A DNA stretch of 64,000 bases from Bacteroidaceae bacterium (GTDB lineage Bacteria; Bacteroidota; Bacteroidia; Bacteroidales; Bacteroidaceae): contig JAFYOS010000006.1 of assembly GCA_017560125.1 (NCBI GenBank), positions 1 through 64,000 of the forward strand, written 5' to 3'. Position numbers and translations under genes: made by a program. The notes under the pieces were generated by a model that worked only from the letters and a program-made list of their open reading frames with translations, was not told the DNA's origin and made no database searches. Positions 23,711-32,754 of this stretch are shown here, piece after piece. Position 1 is the first letter of the stretch. Each line of letters begins with the position of its first letter.

Positions 23711-25528
23711 ATGCAAGCAATAATTTTAGCAGCAGGTATGGGTAAACGCTTAGGTGAGTTTACAAAGGAGAATACCAAATGTATGGTTCCTGTCAATGAA
23801 GTTCGCCTTATTGATCGCGTGCTTACCCAGCTTACAAAATTGAAGTTGAACCGAATTGTTATAGTTGTAGGTTACGAAGGTCAAAAACTGATAGACTATA
23901 TAGGCGACCGATATGACGATAAAGTAAAAATAGAGTACGTAAATAACCCTATTTACGACAAGACAAACAATATATACTCGCTTGCTTTAGCTAAACAGCA
24001 GATGCAAGAGGACGATACTCTGTTGCTCGAGTCGGATTTGATTTTCGATGACGAAATGCTCGACCTCATAGTAAATAATCCCTTCCCCAATCTTGCTCTT
24101 GTGGCAAAATACGAAACATGGATGGATGGTACTATGGTGTGCATCGACGATGAGAACAATATTGTTAATTTCATCACAAAGGCAGCGTTTAATTATGAAG
24201 ATGTAGATAAATATTACAAGACTGTAAATATCTACAAGTTCTCGAAGGAGTTTAGCAAGACAAAATATGTACCTTTCCTCGAGGCCTATTCGCGTGCAGT
24301 GGGCAACAATGAATATTACGAAAATGTTCTTCGCATACTCACATTCCTTAATAACAAAGAACTTAAAGCGCTTCCCATCACAAACGAGAAGTGGTACGAA
24401 ATTGACGATAAGCAGGATCTCGATATTGCCGAATGTCTTTTTGCAGAAGAGAAAGATATATTGCGCAAATATTATGGACGTTTCGGTGGTTATTGGCGTT
24501 TCCCCAAAATGCTCGACTTCTGTTATTTGGTGAACCCCTATTTCCGCAGTTCGAAAATTATAGACGAAATGCAGGCCAATTTCCGTACTTTGATTGCAGA
24601 ATATCCTTCGGGAATGAAGGTTAATACCTTGCTTGCAAGCAAATGCTGGGGAGTAAAAGAAGATTACATCGTGCCTGGTAACGGTGCGGCTGAGCTTATC
24701 AAAGCACTTATGGAGTTGCTTCCCGGTATGGTGGGTGTGACACGTCCTACATTCGAGGAGTATCCCAATCGTCGCGATGCCGATTCTTTGGTAACCTTTG
24801 TGCCACAGAACAATGAATTCCGCTACACAGCGCAGGACCTCATGGATTTCTTTGGCAAGAACCATGCCGACAACATTCTGCTAATCAATCCCGATAACCC
24901 CTCGGGTAACTTCATACCTATGGAGGATATTTGCGTACTGGCCGACTGGTGCGAGAAACGTGGTGTGCGTCTTATCGTTGACGAAAGTTTTGTCGATTTC
25001 AGTGTGGGATGGGAGAATAATACACTTCTTATCGATAATATACTTGAATCATATCCTCATATGATGGTAATGAAGTCCATCAGTAAGAGCTATGGCGTTC
25101 CCGGCATCCGATTGGGAATACTATGCTCGGCCGATGTGGAAATTATTTCCAGAATAAAGAAGATGGTAAGCATTTGGAATCTCAATTCATTCTGTGAATT
25201 CTTTATGCAGATATACACAAAGTACGAGAAGGACTATAGACGAGCTTGCGATAAGTTTATTGAGGCGCGCGACGAGTTCGAAGCAAAATTACGCCAGATA
25301 AGCTTCCTGCGTGTGATACCATCACAGGCTAACTACTTCCTTGTCGAAGTATTACCTCCATACACAGCCAAGGGATTAGTGCTCAGGATGTTGAAGGACT
25401 TTAATATCCTCATGCGCGACTGCTCGGGTAAGGGTGGTTTCGATGGCAAGCAATACATGCGTATAGCAGTGCGTGACCGCAACGATAATAATAAACTTAT
25501 TGATGCACTTAAAAAGTTGGAAAAATGA
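23711..25528 (+). CDS. LicC-like cytidylyltransferase fused to a HisC-like PLP aminotransferase
   Basis: A 605-residue two-domain cytosolic protein. Residues 1 to about 245 are a sugar/choline-phosphate nucleotidyltransferase: IILAAGMGKRLGEFTKENTK, CMVPVN, NPIYDKTNNIYSLALAK and LLLESDLIFDDEML closely resemble LicC, which makes CDP-choline. Residues about 270-605 are a class I/II aminotransferase of the HisC/CobD type: VPGNGAAELIKALMELLPG, LLINPDNPSGNFIP, LIVDESFVDFS and the PLP-Lys motif SISKSYGVPGIRLG (Lys459). The fusion suggests one protein forms or decarboxylates an amino-alcohol phosphate and activates it with CTP. Fusions of such cytidylyltransferases with aminotransferases are known in phosphonate pathways, but no phosphonate mutase is present here. 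The opine-dehydrogenase-like gene overlaps its end by 4 bases, implying coupled function. The substrate is unknown. Confidence 0.85.
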   Translation: MQAIILAAGMGKRLGEFTKENTKCMVPVNEVRLIDRVLTQLTKLKLNRIVIVVGYEGQKLIDYIGDRYDDKVKIEYVNNPIYDKTNNIYSLALAKQQMQEDDTLLLESDLIFDDEMLDLIVNNPFPNLALVAKYETWMDGTMVCIDDENNIVNFITKAAFNYEDVDKYYKTVNIYKFSKEFSKTKYVPFLEAYSRAVGNNEYYENVLRILTFLNNKELKALPITNEKWYEIDDKQDLDIAECLFAEEKDILRKYYGRFGGYWRFPKMLDFCYLVNPYFRSSKIIDEMQANFRTLIAEYPSGMKVNTLLASKCWGVKEDYIVPGNGAAELIKALMELLPGMVGVTRPTFEEYPNRRDADSLVTFVPQNNEFRYTAQDLMDFFGKNHADNILLINPDNPSGNFIPMEDICVLADWCEKRGVRLIVDESFVDFSVGWENNTLLIDNILESYPHMMVMKSISKSYGVPGIRLGILCSADVEIISRIKKMVSIWNLNSFCEFFMQIYTKYEKDYRRACDKFIEARDEFEAKLRQISFLRVIPSQANYFLVEVLPPYTAKGLVLRMLKDFNILMRDCSGKGGFDGKQYMRIAVRDRNDNNKLIDALKKLEK

Positions 25529-26550
25529 AAACAATTTGTATCTGTGGAGGTGGTTCATTAGGTCACGTGATAGCCGGTTATTTGGGAGCAAAGGAAGATG
25601 TAAATGTTAATATACTTACACGCAAACCCGAGGCTTGGTGTAATAGTCTTGAGATTTTAACACCTGAAAACTCAACTATATATGCTAATTTGAATGTTAT
25701 ATCTCAAAATGCCGAAGAAGTGGTTCCCGATGCAGATATAATAATATTATGTTTGCCCGGATATGCCATCAAGGATGAATTGATGAAAATAAAACCCTAT
25801 GTTAGAAAAGGAGTTTACGTAGGCACGGTGTTTTCTTCTACTGGTTTCTTTTTCGAGGCTTTGAAAATATTCGATAAATCGGTTTCTTTATGGGGCTTTC
25901 AGCGAGTTCCTTTCATTGCTCGTACGCAAGAATATGGAAAATCGGCAAATTTGCTAGGGTATAAAACAAGGCATAATATTGCGGTAGAAAACTGTGATAA
26001 CAAAGAAGAATTCAGACAGTTGATAGAGACACTATTTGATTGTCCTACTAAATTGCTGAATAATCACTATGAAGCAAGTTTTACAAATAGTAATCCAATA
26101 TTGCATCCTTCGCGTTTGTACTCTTTGTTCTCGGAATGGAATGAAAATGTGTATTACGACCATCAATTCTTGTTTTATGAAGAGTGGGATAATACTGCAT
26201 CAAATTATTTGATATCAATGGATAAAGAATTATTTGATGTGTTAGAAAAATTACCTGTGTCAAAAGGTTATCTTGTGCCTATTTTGGAGTATTATGAGAG
26301 CTTTGATGCTACAAGCTTAACAAAAAAAATAAATTCAATAAATGGATTTAAGGGCATAAAGACTCCTATGATTGAAAGTGAAAAAGGATGGCAACCTGAT
26401 TTAAATAGTCGATATTTCCAAGAAGATTTTATGTTTGGTTTGCGTTATATTTATGAAACAGCTCATGAAATAGGTGTAAGTGTACCAACAATAGATAAAA
26501 TCTATGCTTGGGGAATAAATATATCTCAAAAGGCTAAGAATAGGATTTAA
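25525..26550 (+). CDS. Opine/octopine dehydrogenase-like NAD(P)-dependent enzyme
   Basis: A 341-residue cytosolic protein. The N-terminal Rossmann domain starts KTICICGGGSLGHVIAGYLG; ADIIILCLPGYAIKDELM follows. The C-terminal domain has SNPILHPSRLYSLF with His194 where the NAD/NADP octopine/nopaline dehydrogenase family has its catalytic His. Family enzymes reductively join an amino group to a 2-oxo acid. The 4-base ATGA overlap with the cytidylyltransferase-aminotransferase gene suggests it acts on that product, for example adding a carboxyalkyl group to its amine. Base composition becomes AT-rich from here on, unlike the rfb genes. The family assignment is good; the substrate is inference. 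Confidence 0.8.
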   Translation: MKTICICGGGSLGHVIAGYLGAKEDVNVNILTRKPEAWCNSLEILTPENSTIYANLNVISQNAEEVVPDADIIILCLPGYAIKDELMKIKPYVRKGVYVGTVFSSTGFFFEALKIFDKSVSLWGFQRVPFIARTQEYGKSANLLGYKTRHNIAVENCDNKEEFRQLIETLFDCPTKLLNNHYEASFTNSNPILHPSRLYSLFSEWNENVYYDHQFLFYEEWDNTASNYLISMDKELFDVLEKLPVSKGYLVPILEYYESFDATSLTKKINSINGFKGIKTPMIESEKGWQPDLNSRYFQEDFMFGLRYIYETAHEIGVSVPTIDKIYAWGINISQKAKNRI

Positions 26551-26612
26551 TCAATAACCTTTTATATGGTAATACAATATTGCTTTTTTTTGAATAAATA
26601 AGCTAAGGTTTT

Positions 26613-28067
26613 ATGTCATCATCACTGAAACAACAGACAGTATCCGGAATAATTTGGTCGGCTCTACAAAGATTTGGAACAATGGGAATAGCATTGATTT
26701 CAAATTTTATATTGGCACGATTGTTGGCACCCGAGGACTATGGTTGCATCGGCATATTGGCTGTTTTCATCGTTGTTGCAAATGCATTCGTCATCGGAGG
26801 TTTTGCCGGAGCATTGGTGCAAAAAAAACAACCTACGGCCGAAGATTATTCAACCGTTTTTTATTGGAATATAATAATTTCGATATTGGCATATGGTATT
26901 TTATATTTTACAGCACAATACATTGCTGAATTTTATAAAATACCTCTGTTGGAGTCGGTTCTGCAAGTTCAAGGCCTCATTCTTATAATCAATGCATTAA
27001 GCGTTGTGCAGATGAATAAGCTTCGTCAGGAGCTAAAATTCAAGGGAATGTCCGTTGTGCAACTCATAGCTACATCTATCAGCGTTGTTGTTGCTATTGT
27101 TCTGGCATATTATGGATGGGGTGTTTGGGCATTGGTTTTTCAGCAACTCACTACATCGCTCATTACTACGGTTTTATTGTGGTATGTGAGTTCTTGGAGG
27201 CCAATATTGTGCTTTTCTTTCAAGTCATTTAAGGAATTGTTTGCATATGGCTCTTTTTTGCTTTTTTCGGACTTGTTGAATAGTATATGCGATAATATAC
27301 AAGGCCTTCTGATAGGTAGAAAATATTCTGTAGCCGACATGGGATTTTATTCCCAGGCAAAAAAGATGGAAGAAATTCCAACTACAACAATTTCATATGT
27401 GGTTGCAACAGTCACATTTCCGGTATTTGCAAAATTGCAGAACGATAAGGAACGTCTGTTTAGCGCTGTGCGAAGGACATTAAAACTAATGAATTTTGCC
27501 AATTTCCCGTTAATGATATTGTTAATGGTAGTTGCTGAGCCGCTATTCATTATTCTGTTTTCGGACAAGTGGTTAGATTCTGTTCCATATTTTAGGATAT
27601 TGTGTGTTGCCGGATTGGTCAACTGTTTGCAAAGTGTCAATTACCAGGCTACAGCAGCTGTTGGTCGAAGCAAGGCCATATTCAGATGGAATATCGTTAA
27701 ACGAACTGTTGGTTTGATACTTGTTTTTGCAGGAATGCAATGGGGGGTTGAGGGTATCCTTTGGGCTGTTGTCGCGGGTTTCTATTTTACATTTATTGTA
27801 AATGCTATGGTTGCATCCGTCTCAACGGGTTATACATTGTTCCAACAAATAAAAGACTTTATTCCCTATTTGATACTGTCAATTATTTCTGCAATAGCGG
27901 CACATTCAATAATTTATATTCACGATTTCTCCAACGTGGTAATGTTGGTATTACAGAGTGTGATTTTTGTGGGAATATATCTCGCTATTGCTCGATTTAT
28001 CAAATTGCACGAGTTTGATGAAATGATGAAAATAATAAAGCCATATGTTAAACGTGGTAATAGATAA
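26613..28067 (+). CDS. wzx: Wzx-type lipid-linked oligosaccharide flippase
   Basis: A 484-residue polytopic inner-membrane protein of the MOP superfamily that would flip the undecaprenyl-linked repeat unit to the periplasm. About twelve to fourteen hydrophobic segments are visible. It starts SLKQQTVSGIIWSALQRFGT with FILARLLAPEDYGCIGILAV, the common opening of the WzxC/lipopolysaccharide biosynthesis branch, followed by GALVQKKQPTAEDYSTVFYW. It is AT-rich like the preceding gene. The stop codon lies inside the arm of a very long bidirectional terminator (28058-28115), where the forward transcript ends before the antisense cassette. Confidence 0.92.
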   Translation: MSSSLKQQTVSGIIWSALQRFGTMGIALISNFILARLLAPEDYGCIGILAVFIVVANAFVIGGFAGALVQKKQPTAEDYSTVFYWNIIISILAYGILYFTAQYIAEFYKIPLLESVLQVQGLILIINALSVVQMNKLRQELKFKGMSVVQLIATSISVVVAIVLAYYGWGVWALVFQQLTTSLITTVLLWYVSSWRPILCFSFKSFKELFAYGSFLLFSDLLNSICDNIQGLLIGRKYSVADMGFYSQAKKMEEIPTTTISYVVATVTFPVFAKLQNDKERLFSAVRRTLKLMNFANFPLMILLMVVAEPLFIILFSDKWLDSVPYFRILCVAGLVNCLQSVNYQATAAVGRSKAIFRWNIVKRTVGLILVFAGMQWGVEGILWAVVAGFYFTFIVNAMVASVSTGYTLFQQIKDFIPYLILSIISAIAAHSIIYIHDFSNVVMLVLQSVIFVGIYLAIARFIKLHEFDEMMKIIKPYVKRGNR

Positions 28068-28115
28068 TACAAAAATAGGATGCACGTGTGCATCCTGTTT
28101 TTGTATTATCTATTA
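28058..28115. terminator. Long bidirectional terminator, wzx and antisense cassette 1
   Basis: A 28-base stem with one mismatch around a two-base loop. The core GGATGCAC-GT-GTGCATCC is flanked by A-rich and T-rich arms, and the outer arms TAATAGATAATA and TATTATCTATTA also pair. The wzx stop codon is in the left arm and the reverse gene ends 7 bases to the right. Confidence 0.92.
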
Positions 28116-28121
28116 CTCTTG

Positions 28122-31100
28122 TCATTTGTCGAATCTATATGGAATTTTTGTCGTTCTCTCACTGTTCGACTTGTCGTAGTTCAGGTAAGCACCATACGCC
28201 ACGCGATAAACCGCCTTTTCCACCACATCGACCTCGAGTGCCGAGAACGAAATACCGTTAATCGTCAGCGCCTCTCTGTGGCATTTATTCACAGCCGTGC
28301 CCACCATTCCAAGCGATGTTTCTCCAAGCATCAGGATGTCGTACTTCTTCGACCCGTCAGCCTTCTGACAACGATAGTGGTTTTTGCTGTGAATGTGGCC
28401 GAACAGGTGCGCCACAAAATCCAAATTACCCGCAGCGCCGAAATTCCTGTTTACAACAACATTATTGCGTCCCTGCTTATCGGGGTACTCTCTCGCCAGT
28501 TGCCCCTTGTTTTGGATAGCATCTATAATATCGGGCACGAGGAACGGGTCCTGCTGGAACTCCGCGTCGGGGAACGCCACAACATCATCGCCGTAATACT
28601 CAGCGTCGCCAAAAGAGTAGTGCATCATCGTAAAGACATGAAGCCCCTTGTCGGCAGCATCGAGCAACACATCTATGAGCCAATCTATCTGCTCCTGACT
28701 AAAAACAACCGACGCAAACGGATAAACACTCTCGAACAAACCATCGTCGTAGTCGGCAGCATCGAGCATTATCACCCTGAAGTTACCTTCATACTCCGCA
28801 TCCGTGAAGTCTATGTATCCGTAAGTTCTTTTGCCGGCCGCATTACCCCATACCACTCTTGGTGTAAGCGTCTGTATCGTTGCACAAATGCGCGAGAAGA
28901 AATCCTCCTTAGTCAACCCCGTGATGTCGTGGTTGCCCGCAATCTGCATATACGGAACCTTCGAGCAGTTGCCGACAAGCCTTGCCGCCCTCGACAGAAC
29001 CCCCTTCACCGCCTCGGCATCCGACGCATAACGGCCATTAGCCTCGTCACCGGTGTTCACTACCACATTCATTTTGCCGTTCGACACCGACAGCGCCTCC
29101 TGGTACGAATCCCAAGAACAATGCGTGTCGCTGATATGAGCAATTCTGAACCTGTTGTACCAACCGGTACCAACCCCGGCAGCATCGTTTCGGCGACCCT
29201 TTTTGTAAGCATAGAACTCGGGCGAGAACAGCACTTCGTCGTTGTAACAGGGCTTTGCTTCGTACATATCCTTAAACGCCCCAACAAGCACAATGCTTTC
29301 GTTGAAGTAGTTGTAAGCAATAACAATATCAGTCGCAAGCGGAATGTCGCGAACGACCACCGCCTCCGAAAGCTCCGTCCTCACCTCGGGCGTGGTCAGC
29401 TTTGTGCTGTCGAGCACAAGGAAACAGCTTTTTGTGAGGAATTCAAATACATACGGTTCGGTCATCTCTCTTGTTACATCAGCAACATAATAGGTCGCAT
29501 TTCGCATTATAACGCCGAAGCCGTTAGGGTCGATAAACACTTTCTTGTTAGTAATGCGTATAGGAGCAATAAGGTTGTTATACCTTAGCTCGTAGCGCAT
29601 CTGGCCGCTATCTTCGCCACTTTGAGCGTTACGGAACAAATGGTAGCATAAATACTCCTTAGCCGCAGCCATGTCCTCGCTCGTCATCTCCCCACCGTCT
29701 GTTCGCTTGAATATAAAATTAAAATACGCAATATCATCCCCGCGGCTCGCTACGATGATAGGCGTTTTGGGCGAATACCACAAAGTATTTACCACACCAC
29801 GCAGGATGAAGTTCTCGTCGAGCTCCTGCACCCAAACGTCGAGCCCTTCGGGTGCGTCAAGTATCGCAGAACGGATATCCTTTCTTGCGACACACGAACA
29901 TCTGCAACGCTTACTGTTTGTCGTAGGCAGGCCGGTTCCGTCATCAAAACCACCAATCTCCACATGCGGCATCCCACCTCTGTTGCGTGTCGTATTTTTC
30001 AGTACAATATCCCCGATCAAACCATTAGGCACAAGGACACCGTTCTCCCACGCTGCAAACAACGCATAGCCATTGCCCAGGGTTTTAACGCTTGTAACAA
30101 AAGCCTCCGAGAAGGAAATACGCGCATCTGATTTAAGGACAGCCATGTTTATATAGGCATAGGTGCGAGCCTCCGAGACGGTCGCAGACAAAACCTTTTG
30201 CTCTGCACTGTCCTTACCGGCAACATAACCCACATAATATCTTACTCCATCCCTGCTTATCAACAAAAAGCCATTTCCCGAAATAGCGATGGTATTCCCG
30301 AGGATAGAAATATTGTCCTTTGTTACATTGTAGTCCTGCAACTCCGTTATGTAATCAGAGGCACCAAATAACACTTCAAACTGCCCGCACAACCTCAATG
30401 CCTTTACGCTCAAGTAATAATAAGCTATTACTATATCGGTCGGCTTTATAGAATCCTGCTCAACGATACGCACAACGCTTGACAGCTCTGTACGCACTCC
30501 AGTTGTTACCAGCTGCGTCGTGTCGAGCGCAAGAAAAGCATTATTACTTATGGTGTTAAAATCGAAAGTGTATGGCTCGGTCATCTTTTTAGACGCATCG
30601 GCCACATAATAGGTTTTGTTTTTGAGCGTGACACCAAAGCCGTTGGGGTCTATAAACAGCTTCCCTTCCGATATGCGCATAGGCGTAGCCACATTGTTGT
30701 AAGATATGCGGTAATCCCTTAAATATTGATAATCGGAGGTGATGTCCGCAATATAAGCCTTCGCCGTGGTAATGTCGCTATCTGTTATCTCCCCGCCATC
30801 TGCTCGCTTGAATATAAAATTCAGATATACGCACTTTTCATTCAAACTATAAACATCCACTGCACTTTTTTCGCTCCAACCCCACAGCGCATCTACTGTC
30901 GTAATCAGTTTTTTGTCCTCGTCAAGCATCTGCAACCATATACTCAACTCCTTGGGCTTCGTCAGCACTTGTCTTGCAATCGCCTTGCGCGGTAAGGCCA
31001 CACATCTGCATCGTGCGTTGTTCTCAACAGGTGCACCTGTGCTATCGTTCATGCCGCCACGCTCAACAGTGGGCACGGCGTTAAGGGTCTTTACAATCGC

Positions 31101-31580
31101 GGTTTCGGCCTCGGTAGCGCGTTGCAGCTCAGTAGATATTTGCTTTGAGAGAGAACTGATGTTTTTATTTACATTATTGTTGTCTGTTATCGCTTCAATG
31201 CTGCCTGTGGCAATTATTTGCCACTCGCTCCATGTTGCTTTGTCTTGTTGTTTGCTCCACGAACGCTGATAAGTGTTTGTTACTCCATCTTCCTTGTTTG
31301 ATAGCGTAAGGCTTTGTCCTATGTTTTCTTTTTCTATTTCGCCCAATGAAGAACTATTGCGCGTAACAATTAGTTGCGCTTCTATGTAGCAATCTCTGCA
31401 ATCACAATATTTGGCAGGTGGTAATCCTTCGCTTTCAGAAACATTTCTACCAACAACGGTGTATTGTCCGCTTTCGCGTACATCGTCAAGAGTGCTGACT
31501 TCTCTACTGAATTGCTTGCCGTCAACTAACGAAAATCCTGTCAAAACAAATTTGGGGATGTTTTTTGCTCTTTGTTCCAT
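28122..31580 (-). CDS. Tail-fibre-like protein with duplicated module and metallophosphoesterase domain
   Basis: A 1152-residue protein, antisense to the glycan locus. The N-terminus (EQRAKNIPKFVLTGFSLVDG, then STLDDVRESGQYTVVGRNVS) resembles that of the SGNH cassette at 37386-38734. A phage-tail-like stretch follows (YQRSWSKQQDKATWSEWQII, ELQRATEAETAI). Two related modules share RGGM, an RCRC Cys pair, FNFIFKR or LNFIFKR, DPNGFGV, TYYVAD and TDIVIAY blocks. Residues about 810-1152 are a calcineurin-like phosphoesterase with all metal motifs: HISDTHCSWD, VVNTGDEANG, IAGNHD, MMHYSFGD and LFGHIHSKNH. There is no signal peptide. I start at ATG 31580 because it follows a promoter box and aligns with the SGNH start. 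Frames upstream to 31832 lie in AT-rich non-coding DNA. I infer a phage-derived receptor-binding or glycan-acting protein; the target is unknown. Confidence 0.75.
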   Translation of the reverse strand: MEQRAKNIPKFVLTGFSLVDGKQFSREVSTLDDVRESGQYTVVGRNVSESEGLPPAKYCDCRDCYIEAQLIVTRNSSSLGEIEKENIGQSLTLSNKEDGVTNTYQRSWSKQQDKATWSEWQIIATGSIEAITDNNNVNKNISSLSKQISTELQRATEAETAIVKTLNAVPTVERGGMNDSTGAPVENNARCRCVALPRKAIARQVLTKPKELSIWLQMLDEDKKLITTVDALWGWSEKSAVDVYSLNEKCVYLNFIFKRADGGEITDSDITTAKAYIADITSDYQYLRDYRISYNNVATPMRISEGKLFIDPNGFGVTLKNKTYYVADASKKMTEPYTFDFNTISNNAFLALDTTQLVTTGVRTELSSVVRIVEQDSIKPTDIVIAYYYLSVKALRLCGQFEVLFGASDYITELQDYNVTKDNISILGNTIAISGNGFLLISRDGVRYYVGYVAGKDSAEQKVLSATVSEARTYAYINMAVLKSDARISFSEAFVTSVKTLGNGYALFAAWENGVLVPNGLIGDIVLKNTTRNRGGMPHVEIGGFDDGTGLPTTNSKRCRCSCVARKDIRSAILDAPEGLDVWVQELDENFILRGVVNTLWYSPKTPIIVASRGDDIAYFNFIFKRTDGGEMTSEDMAAAKEYLCYHLFRNAQSGEDSGQMRYELRYNNLIAPIRITNKKVFIDPNGFGVIMRNATYYVADVTREMTEPYVFEFLTKSCFLVLDSTKLTTPEVRTELSEAVVVRDIPLATDIVIAYNYFNESIVLVGAFKDMYEAKPCYNDEVLFSPEFYAYKKGRRNDAAGVGTGWYNRFRIAHISDTHCSWDSYQEALSVSNGKMNVVVNTGDEANGRYASDAEAVKGVLSRAARLVGNCSKVPYMQIAGNHDITGLTKEDFFSRICATIQTLTPRVVWGNAAGKRTYGYIDFTDAEYEGNFRVIMLDAADYDDGLFESVYPFASVVFSQEQIDWLIDVLLDAADKGLHVFTMMHYSFGDAEYYGDDVVAFPDAEFQQDPFLVPDIIDAIQNKGQLAREYPDKQGRNNVVVNRNFGAAGNLDFVAHLFGHIHSKNHYRCQKADGSKKYDILMLGETSLGMVGTAVNKCHREALTINGISFSALEVDVVEKAVYRVAYGAYLNYDKSNSERTTKIPYRFDK

Positions 31581-31594
31581 GATTTTTTTTAGGA

Positions 31595-31602
31595 CAAAAG
31601 TA
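31595..31602 (-). promoter_or_regulatory. Promoter of antisense cassette 1
   Basis: Reverse-strand TACTTTTG, 14 bases before the ATG at 31580, leaving a leader of only about 8 bases. The SGNH cassette has the same arrangement. Confidence 0.55.
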
Positions 31603-31636
31603 TATTCACTTATACAAAAGATATTTGCGGAATTAT

Positions 31637-31644
31637 TACTTTTG
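31637..31644 (+). promoter_or_regulatory. Forward promoter box before the licD-like gene
   Basis: TACTTTTG on the forward strand, divergent from the cassette promoter. It could restart transcription of the glycan locus after the cassette, with a leader of about 370 bases. The remainder of 31645-32020 is AT-rich and holds no gene I can support. Confidence 0.4.
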
Positions 31645-32020
31645 TAATGCATCTTGTTCACGCTGTCAGTTTCTTGCTTTTTTTGAAATAAAATTGTTGT
31701 CACTGAACAATATTTTATCTTGATTGTTGGTATAATGAAATGCTCTACTTTATAGTGTGGGGATATTGGTGTATGCGGCGTTTTTTTAGCCCGAAAAATT
31801 GCTATATTAAAAGAATATTGCGAAATTTGCAATGATATATTGCATGAGGATTTCTTGATTAAATTTTGTAAAAAAAAGAGAATTGTTACTGGAGTCTAAT
31901 GGTGTAATATTTGTTCATGCTTCATGTGTTTTTCTTGCGAATTTTATTGATGAAAGAATGGTGATGCATGATGTTGTGTGAATAAGAGTATTTAGGTATA
32001 TATAATTTAATAGCATTGAT

Positions 32021-32731
32021 ATGAGTGTAGCAGATTTTTTGAGAAAGACATTTTTATATAAGATGTATCGTAAGCGTGTGTCTGCAAAAGAAGCAAAGGA
32101 ATTTGAGGTCAGAAATAGGTATTTCAAGGAGGAAGCAAATGTGATGCTTAAGGCGTTTTCGGAAGCATTGAATTCTGCCGGTGTTACATTTTGGCTCGAT
32201 TTTGGTACTCTATTAGGCTATTATAGAGAGCACGATTTCATAAAGCATGATTGTGATTTGGATTTCGGCGTAATGCTTAAAGATGCAGCTCGTGTGAAGA
32301 GTGCTTTGGAAAATCATGGATTTAAAAGAATTTCATACTACAAAGCTACGGATGGCGGTGTTGAAGAGTGTTATAAATTTATGCATACCAGCCTTGACGT
32401 GTTCTATTTCAGGGAAGAAGGTGATAGGCTTTATTGCAATACCTTCACGACTTTTAGCAAATTTTCTTTAAGGAGAATGTTCTCGTTAAAAAAGATTCCA
32501 TGTTTCGTTAAAAAGATATATATACCGAACTTAGGAATTACTAATGTTGAATTCAAAGGAAGTATTGTGGGTGTTCCTAACAACGCTAAAGAACAGTTGG
32601 AATGGCACTATGGAAAATCATTCATGACTCCTAATCCTAATTTTGATTACAAAAAGGAGGCTAAGAATATCATTTATCATAAATTGTCGGAGGTTTCAGG
32701 ATACTTAATGGTGTTTGGTCGCAAGGTTTAA
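32021..32731 (+). CDS. LicD/fukutin-like phosphotransferase
   Basis: A 236-residue protein. The diagnostic stretch is FWLDFGTLLGYYREHDFIKH (residues 57-76) followed by DCDLDFGV (77-84), the metal-binding Asp motif of LicD and fukutin-related transferases. LicD moves phosphocholine from CDP-choline to glycans. The later SLDVFYF and VPNNAKEQLEWHYGKSFMTP (the C-terminal family block) are also present. There is no membrane segment. Combined with the CDP-forming fusion and the opine-dehydrogenase-like gene upstream, it is the likely transferase of a phospho-substituent to the polymer. It is AT-rich and 23 bases ahead of the GT2 gene. Confidence 0.82.
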   Translation: MSVADFLRKTFLYKMYRKRVSAKEAKEFEVRNRYFKEEANVMLKAFSEALNSAGVTFWLDFGTLLGYYREHDFIKHDCDLDFGVMLKDAARVKSALENHGFKRISYYKATDGGVEECYKFMHTSLDVFYFREEGDRLYCNTFTTFSKFSLRRMFSLKKIPCFVKKIYIPNLGITNVEFKGSIVGVPNNAKEQLEWHYGKSFMTPNPNFDYKKEAKNIIYHKLSEVSGYLMVFGRKV

Positions 32732-32754
32732 TATTTATTTTTGAGGCAGACAGA

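Noticed and set aside
28080..29588. 502-codon forward frame
   Set aside because: Antisense to the metallophosphoesterase domain, which has all catalytic motifs; Arg/His-rich shadow without domains.
28122..31832. Longer version of the cassette 1 protein starting at 31832
   Set aside because: The extra 84 residues fall in AT-rich non-coding DNA upstream of a promoter box, and the homologous SGNH cassette starts at the position equivalent to 31580.
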